A DNA stretch of 16,935 nucleotides. It comes from Armatimonadetes bacterium RBG_19FT_COMBO_69_19 (GTDB taxonomy: Bacteria > Sysuimicrobiota > Sysuimicrobiia > Sysuimicrobiales > Kaftiobacteriaceae). Of this stretch, positions 1-5,588 are shown in pieces; position 1 is the stretch's first letter, and each line of letters starts with the position of its first letter. The notes under the pieces were generated by a model. It did no database searches, had not been told where the DNA came from, and saw nothing but the letters and a program-made list of their open reading frames with translations. A program made the translations under genes and the position numbers. The stretch spans positions 214 through 17,148 of the forward strand of contig MENB01000062.1 in assembly GCA_001768125.1 (NCBI GenBank), written 5' to 3'.

Positions 1-2
1 CG

Positions 3-887
3 CTGAAGTCGTTCTTCTCCCGCGAGAAAGAGGTGGCGGCGGCCTATCTGTACGGCCGCTACGCCACGGATCGCACCTGGCCCGACAGCGACCTCGAGAT
101 CGCCCTGATCTTCTCGGACGGGTTTTCGGAAGAGGAGATCGGCGAGTACATGGAGCGTCTCTCCGCCGCGAATCCCCTCGGGGAGGTCCCCGGCATCTTG
201 ATGCCCTTCGCCCTCAACACGCACATCCTGCCGGTGATCTACGAGGTGCTGGCGGGAGGCACGCTGCTGGTGAACAACGATCCGGCCGCCCATGATGCCT
301 TCACCCACGGCGCCGCGGGACGGCTGGAGCAGGAGCGGATGGGGCTGCTCGAGGAGGCGCGTGAGACGATCCAGCAGGCGCGCAACCTCGGGCTCGTCAT
401 CCTGGGTATGCCGGGTCTGGTCCTGCCGCAGCCGCCAAGGTACCTCGATCCGATCCGGATCGGCTGGCGCCTTTCACGCATCCTGTCCTCGGCCGCCGTG
501 CTGGAGCCCACGACGCGCGAGACAGAGGCGATCGGACGCGACCCTGAACGACTGGGGCAGATCGTGGGCTGGTTCAGCAATGCCGCGGGCGCGGCGACGG
601 GGATCGCCAAGGCGATGCTGAACATCTTCGACATCCCGCGGCCGGCGCGGCGATGGGAGGTCTTCCTGCCGCTGGCCGAGGCCGACCTGATGACGATGGA
701 GCTCGCCCTGCAGATGGCGGCGGCCGTTGAGTCCCGGTGGCAGATGCTCACCGGGGCGGGACTGGCCGTCCCGGAGCGCATCCTCGGCACCGTCCGGTCG
801 TCCCTCGCCCCGATCGTGTCGTTCGCGCGCCTGGCCGCCTGGTACTGCGAGTTGCCGGGGGGCCGGACGGACCAGCGCCTGCACTGA
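3..887 (+). CDS. Nucleotidyltransferase-fold (MNT/HepT-like) protein, 5' partial
   Basis: The frame is open to the left edge (codons from position 3 read LKSFFSREKEV before the first possible GTG start at 33), so the true start is probably outside the window. Residues following it, YGRYATDRTWPDSDLEIAL, match the minimal nucleotidyltransferase signature (G-[GS]-x(9-13)-D-h-[DE]-h), and the next stretch ending VIYEVLAGGTLLVNND matches the usual end of that domain. The C-terminal half is helical and looks like a diverged HepT/DUF86-type partner domain fused to it. Family members transfer nucleotides to proteins or antibiotics, or act as MNT antitoxins. Here the Gly-Ser motif reads Gly-Arg, and by my hand alignment the third catalytic acidic position is not acidic, so activity is doubtful. 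It converges with the response regulator gene, with only 5 nt between the stops. Confidence 0.6.
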   Translation: MKSFFSREKEVAAAYLYGRYATDRTWPDSDLEIALIFSDGFSEEEIGEYMERLSAANPLGEVPGILMPFALNTHILPVIYEVLAGGTLLVNNDPAAHDAFTHGAAGRLEQERMGLLEEARETIQQARNLGLVILGMPGLVLPQPPRYLDPIRIGWRLSRILSSAAVLEPTTRETEAIGRDPERLGQIVGWFSNAAGAATGIAKAMLNIFDIPRPARRWEVFLPLAEADLMTMELALQMAAAVESRWQMLTGAGLAVPERILGTVRSSLAPIVSFARLAAWYCELPGGRTDQRLH

Positions 888-892
888 TCGAT

Positions 893-1279
893 TCACGCCT
901 CGGAGGGCAGGATCTCCCGCACTGTGGTCAGCAGTTCCACGGGATTGAACGGTTTCGTGAGGATGCGGTCGGCCCCCGAATGGCGGGCGCGTTCCAGCGT
1001 CTGCGGGGTGCCGAACCCGGTGATCAGGACGACGCGGATCCCGGGGTGCGCCTGCTTGGCGGCGTCGAGGACCTCCAGGCCGGAGACGCCCGGCATCCGG
1101 ATGTCCGAGATGACGGCGTCGAAGCCTTCCGCCCGCAGCCGGCCGACGGCTTCTTCCCCACCGCCAGCGGTGACCACCACGAACCCCGCCCGCTGCAGCA
1201 CGCGCGCGCAGAGATCCCGGATCGAGGCCTCGTCATCCACCACCAGGATGCGCTTCGCGCCCACCAGCATCTCTTTCAT
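893..1279 (-). CDS. Single-domain response regulator (CheY-like receiver)
   Basis: A 128-residue stand-alone receiver domain with all the expected residues: acidic pair D15/D16 ([14 protein letters not shown]), phospho-acceptor D59 (VISDIRMPG), T87 (LITGFG) and K109 (LTKPF). There is no output domain, so it must act through protein contacts or as a phosphorelay intermediate. Its start lies 13 nt after the stop of the histidine kinase gene on the same strand, so the two form a kinase/regulator operon and this is the likely phosphorylation target. A second in-frame ATG three codons later (at 1270) could also be used; the first leaves a G-rich stretch upstream. Its receiver closely resembles the one at the start of the HD-GYP protein encoded from 7033 (both have DDEASIRDLC), so crosstalk or recent common origin is possible. 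Confidence 0.9.
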   Translation of the reverse strand: MKEMLVGAKRILVVDDEASIRDLCARVLQRAGFVVVTAGGGEEAVGRLRAEGFDAVISDIRMPGVSGLEVLDAAKQAHPGIRVVLITGFGTPQTLERARHSGADRILTKPFNPVELLTTVREILPSEA

Positions 1280-1292
1280 CGGCGGCCCCCGC

Positions 1293-3590
1293 TCAGGCGA
1301 CCGGCGCGACCGGCAGGTGGATGGTGAAGCAGCTGCCCCGACCGTGCTCGCTGTTCACCTCGATCGTTCCGCCGTGCCGCTCGACGATGCGCCGGCTGAT
1401 GGGCAGCCCGAGCCCGGTGCCCCGGCCGGCGCCCTTCGTCGTGAAGAAGGCGTCGAAGATCTTCTCCAGGTGCTGGGGATCGATCCCGACGCCGGTGTCC
1501 TGGAAGGAGATCTCCACGAGCGGCCCGCTGCCGTTCACGGTCACGGCGCGCGTCGCCACCTCCACGCTGCCCCCTTCGGGCATGGCATCGATCGCGTTGT
1601 TGAGGATGTTGATGAACACCTGCTTGATCTGGTTCACGTCGGCCATGATCGAGGGCAGGGCCGGGTCGAGATCGGCCTGGATGCTGACGTTGGCCCCCTC
1701 CGCGCGCTGGCGGACGAGCGGCAGCACGCTCTCGATGGCCTCGTTCACCTGCGTGTAGGACATGGCCGAATCGGTCTGACGCGCATAGCCGAGGAGGTCG
1801 CGCACGATGGCCCGCGCGCGCAGGGCTTCCTTCTCGATGACCTCGATGTCCGCGCGTTTCGGATCGTCCGTGCCCGTCTCGGTGAGGAGCAGGGAGGCGT
1901 AGCCGAGCACGCTGGTCAGCGGGTTGTTGATCTCGTGTGCGATGAACGCGGCCAGCTCGCCGATCGTGGCCAGTTTGGCCGACTGCAACAGCTGCAGCTG
2001 GGTCTGTTCGAGCATGCCCATCTGCTGCTGCAGGTCCTCGTACAGCCGCGCATTATCGATCGCGACGGCGATCTCGTCGGCCAGGGTCTGCAGCATGGCC
2101 AGGTCATCCGCCGAGAGCACCGTCCCAGGGTGCAGCCAGACCCGCATCACGCCGATCGTTTGCTCCCGGTAGAAGATGGGGATGTCGGCGGACGCACCCT
2201 CACCCGGGGCGAGGCTCTTGCCGTCCTGGTGCAGCACGACCTCCACGCGCTCGAAGGCGAACGATTCCTCGATCAGGCGGGACGTCTGGTGCAGCAGGAC
2301 GTCGACGTTGTGGATCGTGACGATCTTCTTGCTGACCTGCGTGATCGCCGACAGCTGCGCGGTCTTGCGGCGCTCGCGCTGGAACAGCTCCACCTTGTCC
2401 GCGGCGACGGCGGCCTGGCTGGCCATCGTGGAGATCAGGTCGAGCTGGGCCGGCGAGGGGGGCTGGCTCGTGCCGAGCATCATCAGGCCCACCGTCCGCT
2501 CCGCGAGCGTCATCGGCACGACCGTGACCACGGCGGCCTGGAGCAACCGGCCGTGGGGGCTCACGGCCTGCACCGTTTCCCGGTTGCGCGCGGGATCGAG
2601 GACCAGGGGCGTGCGGGTGGCGAGCAGGCCGCGCAGCTCCGGCGCCTCGGCCCGGAGCTGTACCATCGGCAGCATGCCCTCGCTGGTCTTCTTCACATGG
2701 AACTCGAGCTGGTTGGTGTGGGGATCGTAGAGGGCGATGGAGAGCACGTCCGGGTTCAGGGTCTTGGCCAACTGCGCGTACAGCGCATCGAAGACCTGGG
2801 CGAAGTCCAGGCTGCTCGTCAGGTCGCGGGCGAGCTCGTTCAGGCTGGCCAATGACTGGGCGCGGCCCTCCGCTTCGACCTGCGCCCGGCGGATCCGCTC
2901 GGCGTCCTTCACCTGGGCGCTGAGCATCTGGGAGAGACCGATCAGCGGGACGATCAGCAGGACGGTGCGCCAGGGGTTGACCAGCCAGAGATCCGCGACG
3001 ATGATGCCCATCCAGGTCAGCACCAGCTCGCGGTAGAAGGTCCCGCGCGAGAAGACGCCGACCTCGCGGAATGGCCGATGCGTGGCGAAGGCGAGCACTG
3101 CTGAGGTCTGCAGGTTGTTGAGCAGGTAGAAGGTCCCGCCGGCCGCGAAGGCGGCGGCGTACCAATGCACGGCCTGGAGCCCGCCGGTCCCCGTGGGATG
3201 CACGCCCTCCCAGACCAGGGCCGCGACCAGCACAGCGAGCTGATGCTGGGCGATGTTCCACGCGTTCTGGTACCAGGGCAGGCCACGGCGCTTCACCGCG
3301 TACGCGGTGAACGTGATGAGGACGATGAGGACGTTTGTCGCCGGAGGGAAGAGGATGATCGCCGGGATGAGGACGGCCGAGATCAGCGACCAGGCCTGTC
3401 CCTCCAGCCCCGGCATGACCACCCGCACACCGACCAGCTGGGCGAGCAGGGCCGCGGCGAGGTAGATGACAAGGGACAGGGTGATCGAGGGGAGACCGCC
3501 CGGCAGGAAGGGAATCGCCGCGGTGACCGCGGCGCCGAGGACGATGGTCCCCAGAACAAAGATTCGTGCTCGTGGCGGGAGTTGGCGCAT
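1293..3590 (-). CDS. Membrane sensor histidine kinase (multi-TM, two GAF domains)
   Basis: About 765 residues from the ATG at 3590. The first ~215 residues hold six or seven hydrophobic segments (an uncharacterised MASE-like membrane sensor region). A short coiled coil follows, then two GAF domains (roughly 245-385 and 400-515), a second coiled coil, the HisKA dimerisation domain with H552 in AFIAHEINNPLTSVLGY, and a HATPase domain with the N box (FINILNNAIDAMPEGG), G1 (DTGVGIDP) and G2 (GRGTGLGLPIS). It should autophosphorylate and pass phosphate to the receiver encoded 13 nt downstream. An in-frame TTG at 3632 would add 14 residues, but the ATG at 3590 sits 4 nt after the stop of a leader ORF that has a strong ribosome binding site, so start by translational coupling is more convincing. 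It lies downstream of three SVTWE peptide genes on the same strand; its ligand is unknown. Confidence 0.9.
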   Translation of the reverse strand: MRQLPPRARIFVLGTIVLGAAVTAAIPFLPGGLPSITLSLVIYLAAALLAQLVGVRVVMPGLEGQAWSLISAVLIPAIILFPPATNVLIVLITFTAYAVKRRGLPWYQNAWNIAQHQLAVLVAALVWEGVHPTGTGGLQAVHWYAAAFAAGGTFYLLNNLQTSAVLAFATHRPFREVGVFSRGTFYRELVLTWMGIIVADLWLVNPWRTVLLIVPLIGLSQMLSAQVKDAERIRRAQVEAEGRAQSLASLNELARDLTSSLDFAQVFDALYAQLAKTLNPDVLSIALYDPHTNQLEFHVKKTSEGMLPMVQLRAEAPELRGLLATRTPLVLDPARNRETVQAVSPHGRLLQAAVVTVVPMTLAERTVGLMMLGTSQPPSPAQLDLISTMASQAAVAADKVELFQRERRKTAQLSAITQVSKKIVTIHNVDVLLHQTSRLIEESFAFERVEVVLHQDGKSLAPGEGASADIPIFYREQTIGVMRVWLHPGTVLSADDLAMLQTLADEIAVAIDNARLYEDLQQQMGMLEQTQLQLLQSAKLATIGELAAFIAHEINNPLTSVLGYASLLLTETGTDDPKRADIEVIEKEALRARAIVRDLLGYARQTDSAMSYTQVNEAIESVLPLVRQRAEGANVSIQADLDPALPSIMADVNQIKQVFINILNNAIDAMPEGGSVEVATRAVTVNGSGPLVEISFQDTGVGIDPQHLEKIFDAFFTTKGAGRGTGLGLPISRRIVERHGGTIEVNSEHGRGSCFTIHLPVAPVA

Positions 3591-3594
3591 CCCC

Positions 3595-3657
3595 TTACGG
3601 CTCGCTTTCCCCGGCCTCACCCAGCACAACAAGGGGAGGGGGCGGCATGCGGTTCAT
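3595..3657 (-). CDS. 20-codon leader ORF upstream of the histidine kinase, with PPPP
   Basis: ATG at 3657 preceded by GGAGGAG (3664-3670) at a spacing of 6 nt, the strongest ribosome binding site in this region. It encodes MNRMPPPPLVVLG followed by an acidic end, and stops with TAA at 3595. The kinase ATG begins 4 nt further on, and has no well-spaced binding site of its own. The arrangement suggests termination-reinitiation coupling. Four consecutive prolines are a known EF-P-dependent ribosome stall motif, so the leader could act as a translational rheostat for the kinase. The peptide itself resembles nothing I recognise. Alternatively, it is a chance ORF and the good Shine-Dalgarno serves nothing. 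Confidence 0.45.
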   Translation of the reverse strand: MNRMPPPPLVVLGEAGESEP

Positions 3658-3671
3658 GCCCGTCTCCTCCC

Positions 3672-3708
3672 CCCATGTATACCATGGGCGCGCGTCCGTT
3701 CGCGTGCC
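3672..3708 (-). promoter_or_regulatory. Two inverted repeats between peptide A and the kinase leader
   Basis: Just after the peptide A stop, GGCGCGCG (3687-3694) pairs with CGCGTGCC (3701-3708) with one mismatch around a 6-nt loop. Next to it, CCCATG (3672-3677) and CATGGG (3683-3688) form a 6-bp inverted repeat. Neither is followed by a T tract, so I do not see an intrinsic terminator and transcripts of peptide A could read into the kinase. On the minus strand the same stretch contains TGGTATACA, an extended -10 look-alike, but no matching -35, and the implied start would fall inside the leader's ribosome binding site. Confidence 0.3.
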
Positions 3709-3713
3709 GGCCG

Positions 3714-3860
3714 CTACTCCCAGGTGACGCTGTCGAACGCCTCCCAGGTGACCGACTCCCAGGTGACGGACTCCCAGGTCACGCTCTCCTGGCCCCACGA
3801 CACCGAGGTCGCGACTGCCATGGCCAGGACGAAGAGGATGCCGGCGATAAGCTTCTTCAT
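3714..3860 (-). CDS. SVTWE-repeat exported micropeptide A (48 aa)
   Basis: The ATG at 3860 is preceded by GGGAGG at a spacing of 8 nt; longer in-frame starts would put charged and irrelevant sequence before an otherwise textbook signal peptide. Residues 1-17 (MKKLIAGILFVLAMAVA) have a positive n-region, a hydrophobic core and an A-V-A cleavage site. The predicted mature part, about 31 residues, is TSVSWGQE, then SVTWE three times, then AFDSVTWE, ending on Trp-Glu. It carries about six negative charges, five tryptophans and no Lys or Arg. It has its own sigma-54 promoter (3910-3925). Nearly identical to peptide B. I do not recognise the family. Trp-rich SVxW repeats are, from memory, seen at the C-termini of some secreted subtilases, but there is no protease here. 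Function unknown: signal, structural or inhibitor peptide are all open. Confidence 0.8.
   Translation of the reverse strand: MKKLIAGILFVLAMAVATSVSWGQESVTWESVTWESVTWEAFDSVTWE
3717..3791 (-). repeat. 15-bp tandem coding repeat in peptide A
   Basis: On the minus strand the 15-nt unit TCCGTCACCTGGGAG (SVTWE) recurs with one or two third-position changes: three units in direct tandem and a fourth after a 9-nt AFD insert. The same arrangement is present in peptides B (4017-4091) and C (4316-4384). Copy number is three plus one in A and B; in C the last unit has drifted to AVVWE. Confidence 0.8.
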
Positions 3861-3909
3861 CTGCGCTGCCTCCCAGGCCCTCAGGAATGGCCCTGCACGG
3901 ATAAAATGG

Positions 3910-3925
3910 AGCAATTTCCGTGCCC
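3910..3925 (-). promoter_or_regulatory. Sigma-54 promoter of peptide A
   Basis: Minus-strand GGGCACGGAAATTGCT: GGCAC at -24 and TTGCT at -12 with the canonical 5-nt gap. The predicted transcription start is near 3899, giving a leader of about 39 nt before the ATG at 3860. Only the first base departs from the TGGCAC-N5-TTGCT consensus. Confidence 0.78.
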
Positions 3926-3930
3926 CAGCC

Positions 3931-3982
3931 TTGAAATAGACACGCCGCCGGGGCCGGTCCCTCGCGGGACGGCCCGGCGGCG
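3931..3982 (-). terminator. Intrinsic terminator after peptide B
   Basis: A very GC-rich hairpin, left arm 3943-3960 and right arm 3967-3982 (16 pairs with two single-base bulges) around loop CTCGCG. On the minus strand it is followed by the T-containing run TGTCTATTTC. It begins 31 nt after the peptide B stop and separates B from the peptide A promoter. Confidence 0.65.
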
Positions 3983-4013
3983 CTACGTCAGAGCTGAGCG
4001 TCCCGGGGCCGAA

Positions 4014-4160
4014 CTACTCCCAGGTCACTGAGTCGAACGCCTCCCAGGTCACGGACTCCCAGGTGACGGACTCCCAGGTTACGCTCTCCTGGCCCCACGA
4101 CACGGACGTCGCGACTGCCATGGCCAGGATGAAGAGGATCCCTGCGACCAGCTTCCTCAT
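4014..4160 (-). CDS. SVTWE-repeat exported micropeptide B (48 aa)
   Basis: The ATG at 4160 follows GGGAGGGG at a suitable distance. MRKLVAGILFILAMAVA is a signal peptide with an A-V-A site. The predicted mature part is identical to that of peptide A (TSVSWGQE, three SVTWE, AFDSVTWE); only three residues in the signal peptide differ (K2R, I5V, V11I). Its stop lies exactly 300 nt from that of A, as expected for tandem duplication of a unit that includes promoter and gene. Unlike A, it is closed by a strong terminator hairpin, so it is a monocistronic transcription unit with its own sigma-54 promoter. Conservation of the mature peptide against looser signal sequence argues that the repeat part is under selection or was recently duplicated. 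Function unknown. Confidence 0.8.
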   Translation of the reverse strand: MRKLVAGILFILAMAVATSVSWGQESVTWESVTWESVTWEAFDSVTWE

Positions 4161-4207
4161 TCGGTTTCCCCTCCCGTAGGTGCTCTGCCCTGCGACAGGG
4201 AACACGG

Positions 4208-4223
4208 AGCAACTTCGATGCCG
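4208..4223 (-). promoter_or_regulatory. Sigma-54 promoter of peptide B
   Basis: Minus-strand CGGCATCGAAGTTGCT, with GGCA at -24 and TTGCT at -12 in canonical spacing. The predicted start is near 4197, giving a 37-nt leader to the ATG at 4160. Its position relative to the gene matches the peptide A promoter to within 2 nt. Confidence 0.78.
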
Positions 4224-4250
4224 GGCCGACCCATCGGCATCGGTAGCCGG

Positions 4251-4286
4251 ACACAACAAACGAGGGAGGCTGTTCGGCCTCCCTCG
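4251..4286 (-). terminator. Intrinsic terminator after peptide C
   Basis: A perfect 10-bp stem, CGAGGGAGGC (4261-4270) with GCCTCCCTCG (4277-4286), 6-nt loop, followed on the minus strand by TTTGTTGTGT. It starts 26 nt past the peptide C stop. One of the cleanest terminators in the window. Confidence 0.85.
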
Positions 4287-4312
4287 TCGCTCGGTGCTGG
4301 ATCGCGAAGCTG

Positions 4313-4453
4313 TTATTCCCAGACTACTGCGTCGAGCGCCTCCCAGGTCACGGACTCCCAGGTGACGGACTCCCAGGTCACGGAACCCCAGGACACGGAC
4401 GATGCGACGAAGACCAGCATCGCGAAGAGCATCGCCGCAAGGATCTTCTTCAT
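4313..4453 (-). CDS. SVTWE-repeat exported micropeptide C (46 aa)
   Basis: The ATG at 4453 follows GTGGGGCGAGGAG. MKKILAAMLFAMLVFVA is a signal peptide, and the predicted mature part is SSVSWG, three SVTWE repeats, then ALDAVVWE. It lacks the QE found in A and B, and its last repeat is diverged, so it is the most distant of the three paralogues. Its stop is 299 nt from that of B. It is driven by an apparent sigma-70 promoter rather than sigma-54 and closed by its own terminator. The three peptides therefore look differently regulated: C housekeeping, A and B induced. Function unknown. Confidence 0.77.
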   Translation of the reverse strand: MKKILAAMLFAMLVFVASSVSWGSVTWESVTWESVTWEALDAVVWE

Positions 4454-4485
4454 CTCCTCGCCCCACTTTCGATGAGATAGACCCT

Positions 4486-4508
4486 TCATCCCAATAGTTG
4501 AGGGATGA
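4486..4508. promoter_or_regulatory. Inverted repeat in the peptide C 5' leader
   Basis: TCATCCC (4486-4492) and GGGATGA (4502-4508) form a perfect 7-bp inverted repeat around a 9-nt loop, lying between the predicted peptide C transcription start (near 4524) and its ribosome binding site. It could be an operator or an RNA hairpin. There is no T tract. Confidence 0.4.
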
Positions 4509-4530
4509 TGCGGTCTTCGCAGCATCGCCG

Positions 4531-4559
4531 AGCGTAGCACAGGCCCCATGGGCTGTCAA
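4531..4559 (-). promoter_or_regulatory. Sigma-70-type promoter of peptide C
   Basis: On the minus strand a perfect -35 TTGACA (4554-4559), a 17-nt spacer, and TACGCT (4531-4536) as -10, preceded by TGC as an extended -10. The predicted start near 4524 leaves a leader of about 70 nt before the ATG at 4453. Confidence 0.7.
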
Positions 4560-4694
4560 TCGAGCAGCCGCACGACAACCGGCCGCGTCCTCTGTGTTCG
4601 TACCACTGTTCTTGCGGCGGTCGCTCGGGCCTGTGGGCTCGCACCATTCCTATCGGCAATCTGCCCCCGAGATCGAGCTGATAGACCCCAAGCG

Positions 4695-4710
4695 CGGCAC
4701 CGACCTTGCT
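4695..4710 (+). promoter_or_regulatory. Sigma-54 promoter of the flgN-like/flaG-like genes
   Basis: CGGCACCGACCTTGCT, with GGCAC and TTGCT in canonical -24/-12 spacing. The predicted start is near 4721, 51 nt before the ATG at 4772. The remaining stretch 4560-4694, between this and the divergent peptide C promoter, shows no gene or further signal that I can support; an activator site would be expected there. Confidence 0.8.
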
Positions 4711-4771
4711 CTATAGAGGAGTCCGGAAGCCGCACCGATGGGGTCGTGCGGCGGAGAGCGGAGCGGATGTG

Positions 4772-5128
4772 ATGGAGAACGCAGGCGGCCTGCTCAAACA
4801 GATCCTCGACCGGGAGCTGGCGCTCCACCGCGAGCTGCTGGCGATCGCCCGCTTGCGTCACATGGTCCTGCGGCAAGGACGCGTCGCCGGTCTGTACGCG
4901 CTCCGCACCGCGGAGGTGTCCCGGGTCTGTGAACTGCGGGGCCTCGAGGCGGCGCGGGCCCGCCTGGTGACGGAGGACCGGGAGGCTCTGGATGCGGCCC
5001 CGCGCATCGCGGCGACGATCCGCCGGCTGGGCGCCGTGGAACGCGCCAACCGGTCGTTGCTCGTCCGCCACGTCGTCCGTTCGCGCCATCTCTCCGAGGG
5101 CGTCGCCATCTGGGCGGCCTCGGCCTGA
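4772..5128 (+). CDS. FlgN-like flagellar export chaperone
   Basis: 118 residues, nearly all helical: LLKQILDRELALHRELLAIARLRHMVL-type opening helix, then a second helix AGLYALRTAEVSRVCELRGLEAARARLV. This is the pattern of FlgN family proteins, which bind the hook-filament junction proteins FlgK and FlgL in the cytoplasm and pilot them to the flagellar export apparatus. I chose the ATG at 4772 because GGAG-containing sequence precedes it and it lies downstream of a sigma-54 promoter whose -12 overlaps the earlier in-frame ATG at 4706. The FlaG-like gene follows 9 nt after its stop. flgK, flgL and hag are not in the window. FlgN is recognised by pattern, not by an invariant motif, so FliT or another helical chaperone is an alternative. 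Confidence 0.55.
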   Translation: MENAGGLLKQILDRELALHRELLAIARLRHMVLRQGRVAGLYALRTAEVSRVCELRGLEAARARLVTEDREALDAAPRIAATIRRLGAVERANRSLLVRHVVRSRHLSEGVAIWAASA

Positions 5129-5137
5129 GGGACACCG

Positions 5138-5428
5138 ATGACACCGAAACACGAGATGCCCGCCAGCTACTTCACCGATCTGTTCGAACGTGCACGGCGC
5201 GCCCTGGCCGAGCACATCGGCCCCGAGGCCGTCGCTCTGGATCCGGGTTCGCTCGATCAGGGCGGACACGGCGAGGCGTCGCACGTCGCCGCGCAGCTGC
5301 GGGTCGACGACCGCACGCGCGAAGTGATCGTCCGGTTCTTTGACATCCATACGGGGGGCACGATCCGGGAGCTTCCCCCGCAGCTGGTGGCCGCCACCGC
5401 GGCCCGGCTGCGGCTGCCCACGGCCTAG
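5138..5428 (+). CDS. FlaG-like protein
   Basis: 96 residues, start supported by GAGG 7 nt upstream of the ATG. The C-terminal half ([20 protein letters not shown], then [16 protein letters not shown]) has the FlaG pattern: a beta hairpin with D-x-x-T-x-x-V-I and an [IL]-P-P-[QE] followed by a short helix. FlaG proteins influence filament length and are usually encoded near flagellin and fliD. The preceding FlgN-like gene lies 9 nt away and shares its sigma-54 promoter, which supports a flagellar role. The first ~45 residues are not recognisable. It could be another small protein with a similar hairpin. Confidence 0.5.
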   Translation: MTPKHEMPASYFTDLFERARRALAEHIGPEAVALDPGSLDQGGHGEASHVAAQLRVDDRTREVIVRFFDIHTGGTIRELPPQLVAATAARLRLPTA

Positions 5429-5445
5429 CTCACGATACACGATTC

Positions 5446-5527
5446 CCGCCGCCCGCGCACCGCGCGGCGCCGCGTATGCTGACCTCAGGGGGGACGCACC
5501 GCGGCGGCCTCGGAGCCGGGCGGCGGG
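5446..5527. repeat. 11-bp inverted repeat before the sigma-54 activator gene
   Basis: CCCGCCGCCCG (5446-5456) and CGGGCGGCGGG (5517-5527) are perfectly complementary, with about 60 nt between them that can itself fold. The right arm is followed by TCTGTTTAG. It could be a long terminator-like structure separating flaG from the activator gene, or a structured leader. Chance in GC-rich sequence is possible. I see no convincing promoter in 5429-5588. Confidence 0.35.
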
Positions 5528-5588
5528 TCTGTTTAGTGGAGATGGGGGGCATGAACACATCGTGCCCACAGCGAGCACCCCATCCGCG

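Noticed and set aside
924..2855. 643-codon plus-strand ORF opposite the histidine kinase
   Set aside because: Its translation is low-complexity and matches no family, while the opposite strand encodes a complete kinase; long antisense ORFs are normal in GC-rich DNA.
3676..3684. Extended -10 promoter TGGTATACA for the kinase leader
   Set aside because: No -35 element, and the implied start would fall inside the leader's ribosome binding site; kept only as a note.
3714..4453. CRISPR array
   Set aside because: The repeats are 15 bp, contiguous without spacers, in coding frame, and inside three separate ORFs.
4218..4475. Plus-strand ORF reading the 15-bp repeats as SQVTD
   Set aside because: No signal peptide, ribosome binding site or promoter in this direction; the minus strand has all three in each of the three copies.
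4527..4550. Sigma-54 promoter for peptide C (GGGCCTGTGCTACGCT on the minus strand)
   Set aside because: Only GGC and GCT agree with the consensus, and a much better sigma-70 promoter overlaps it.
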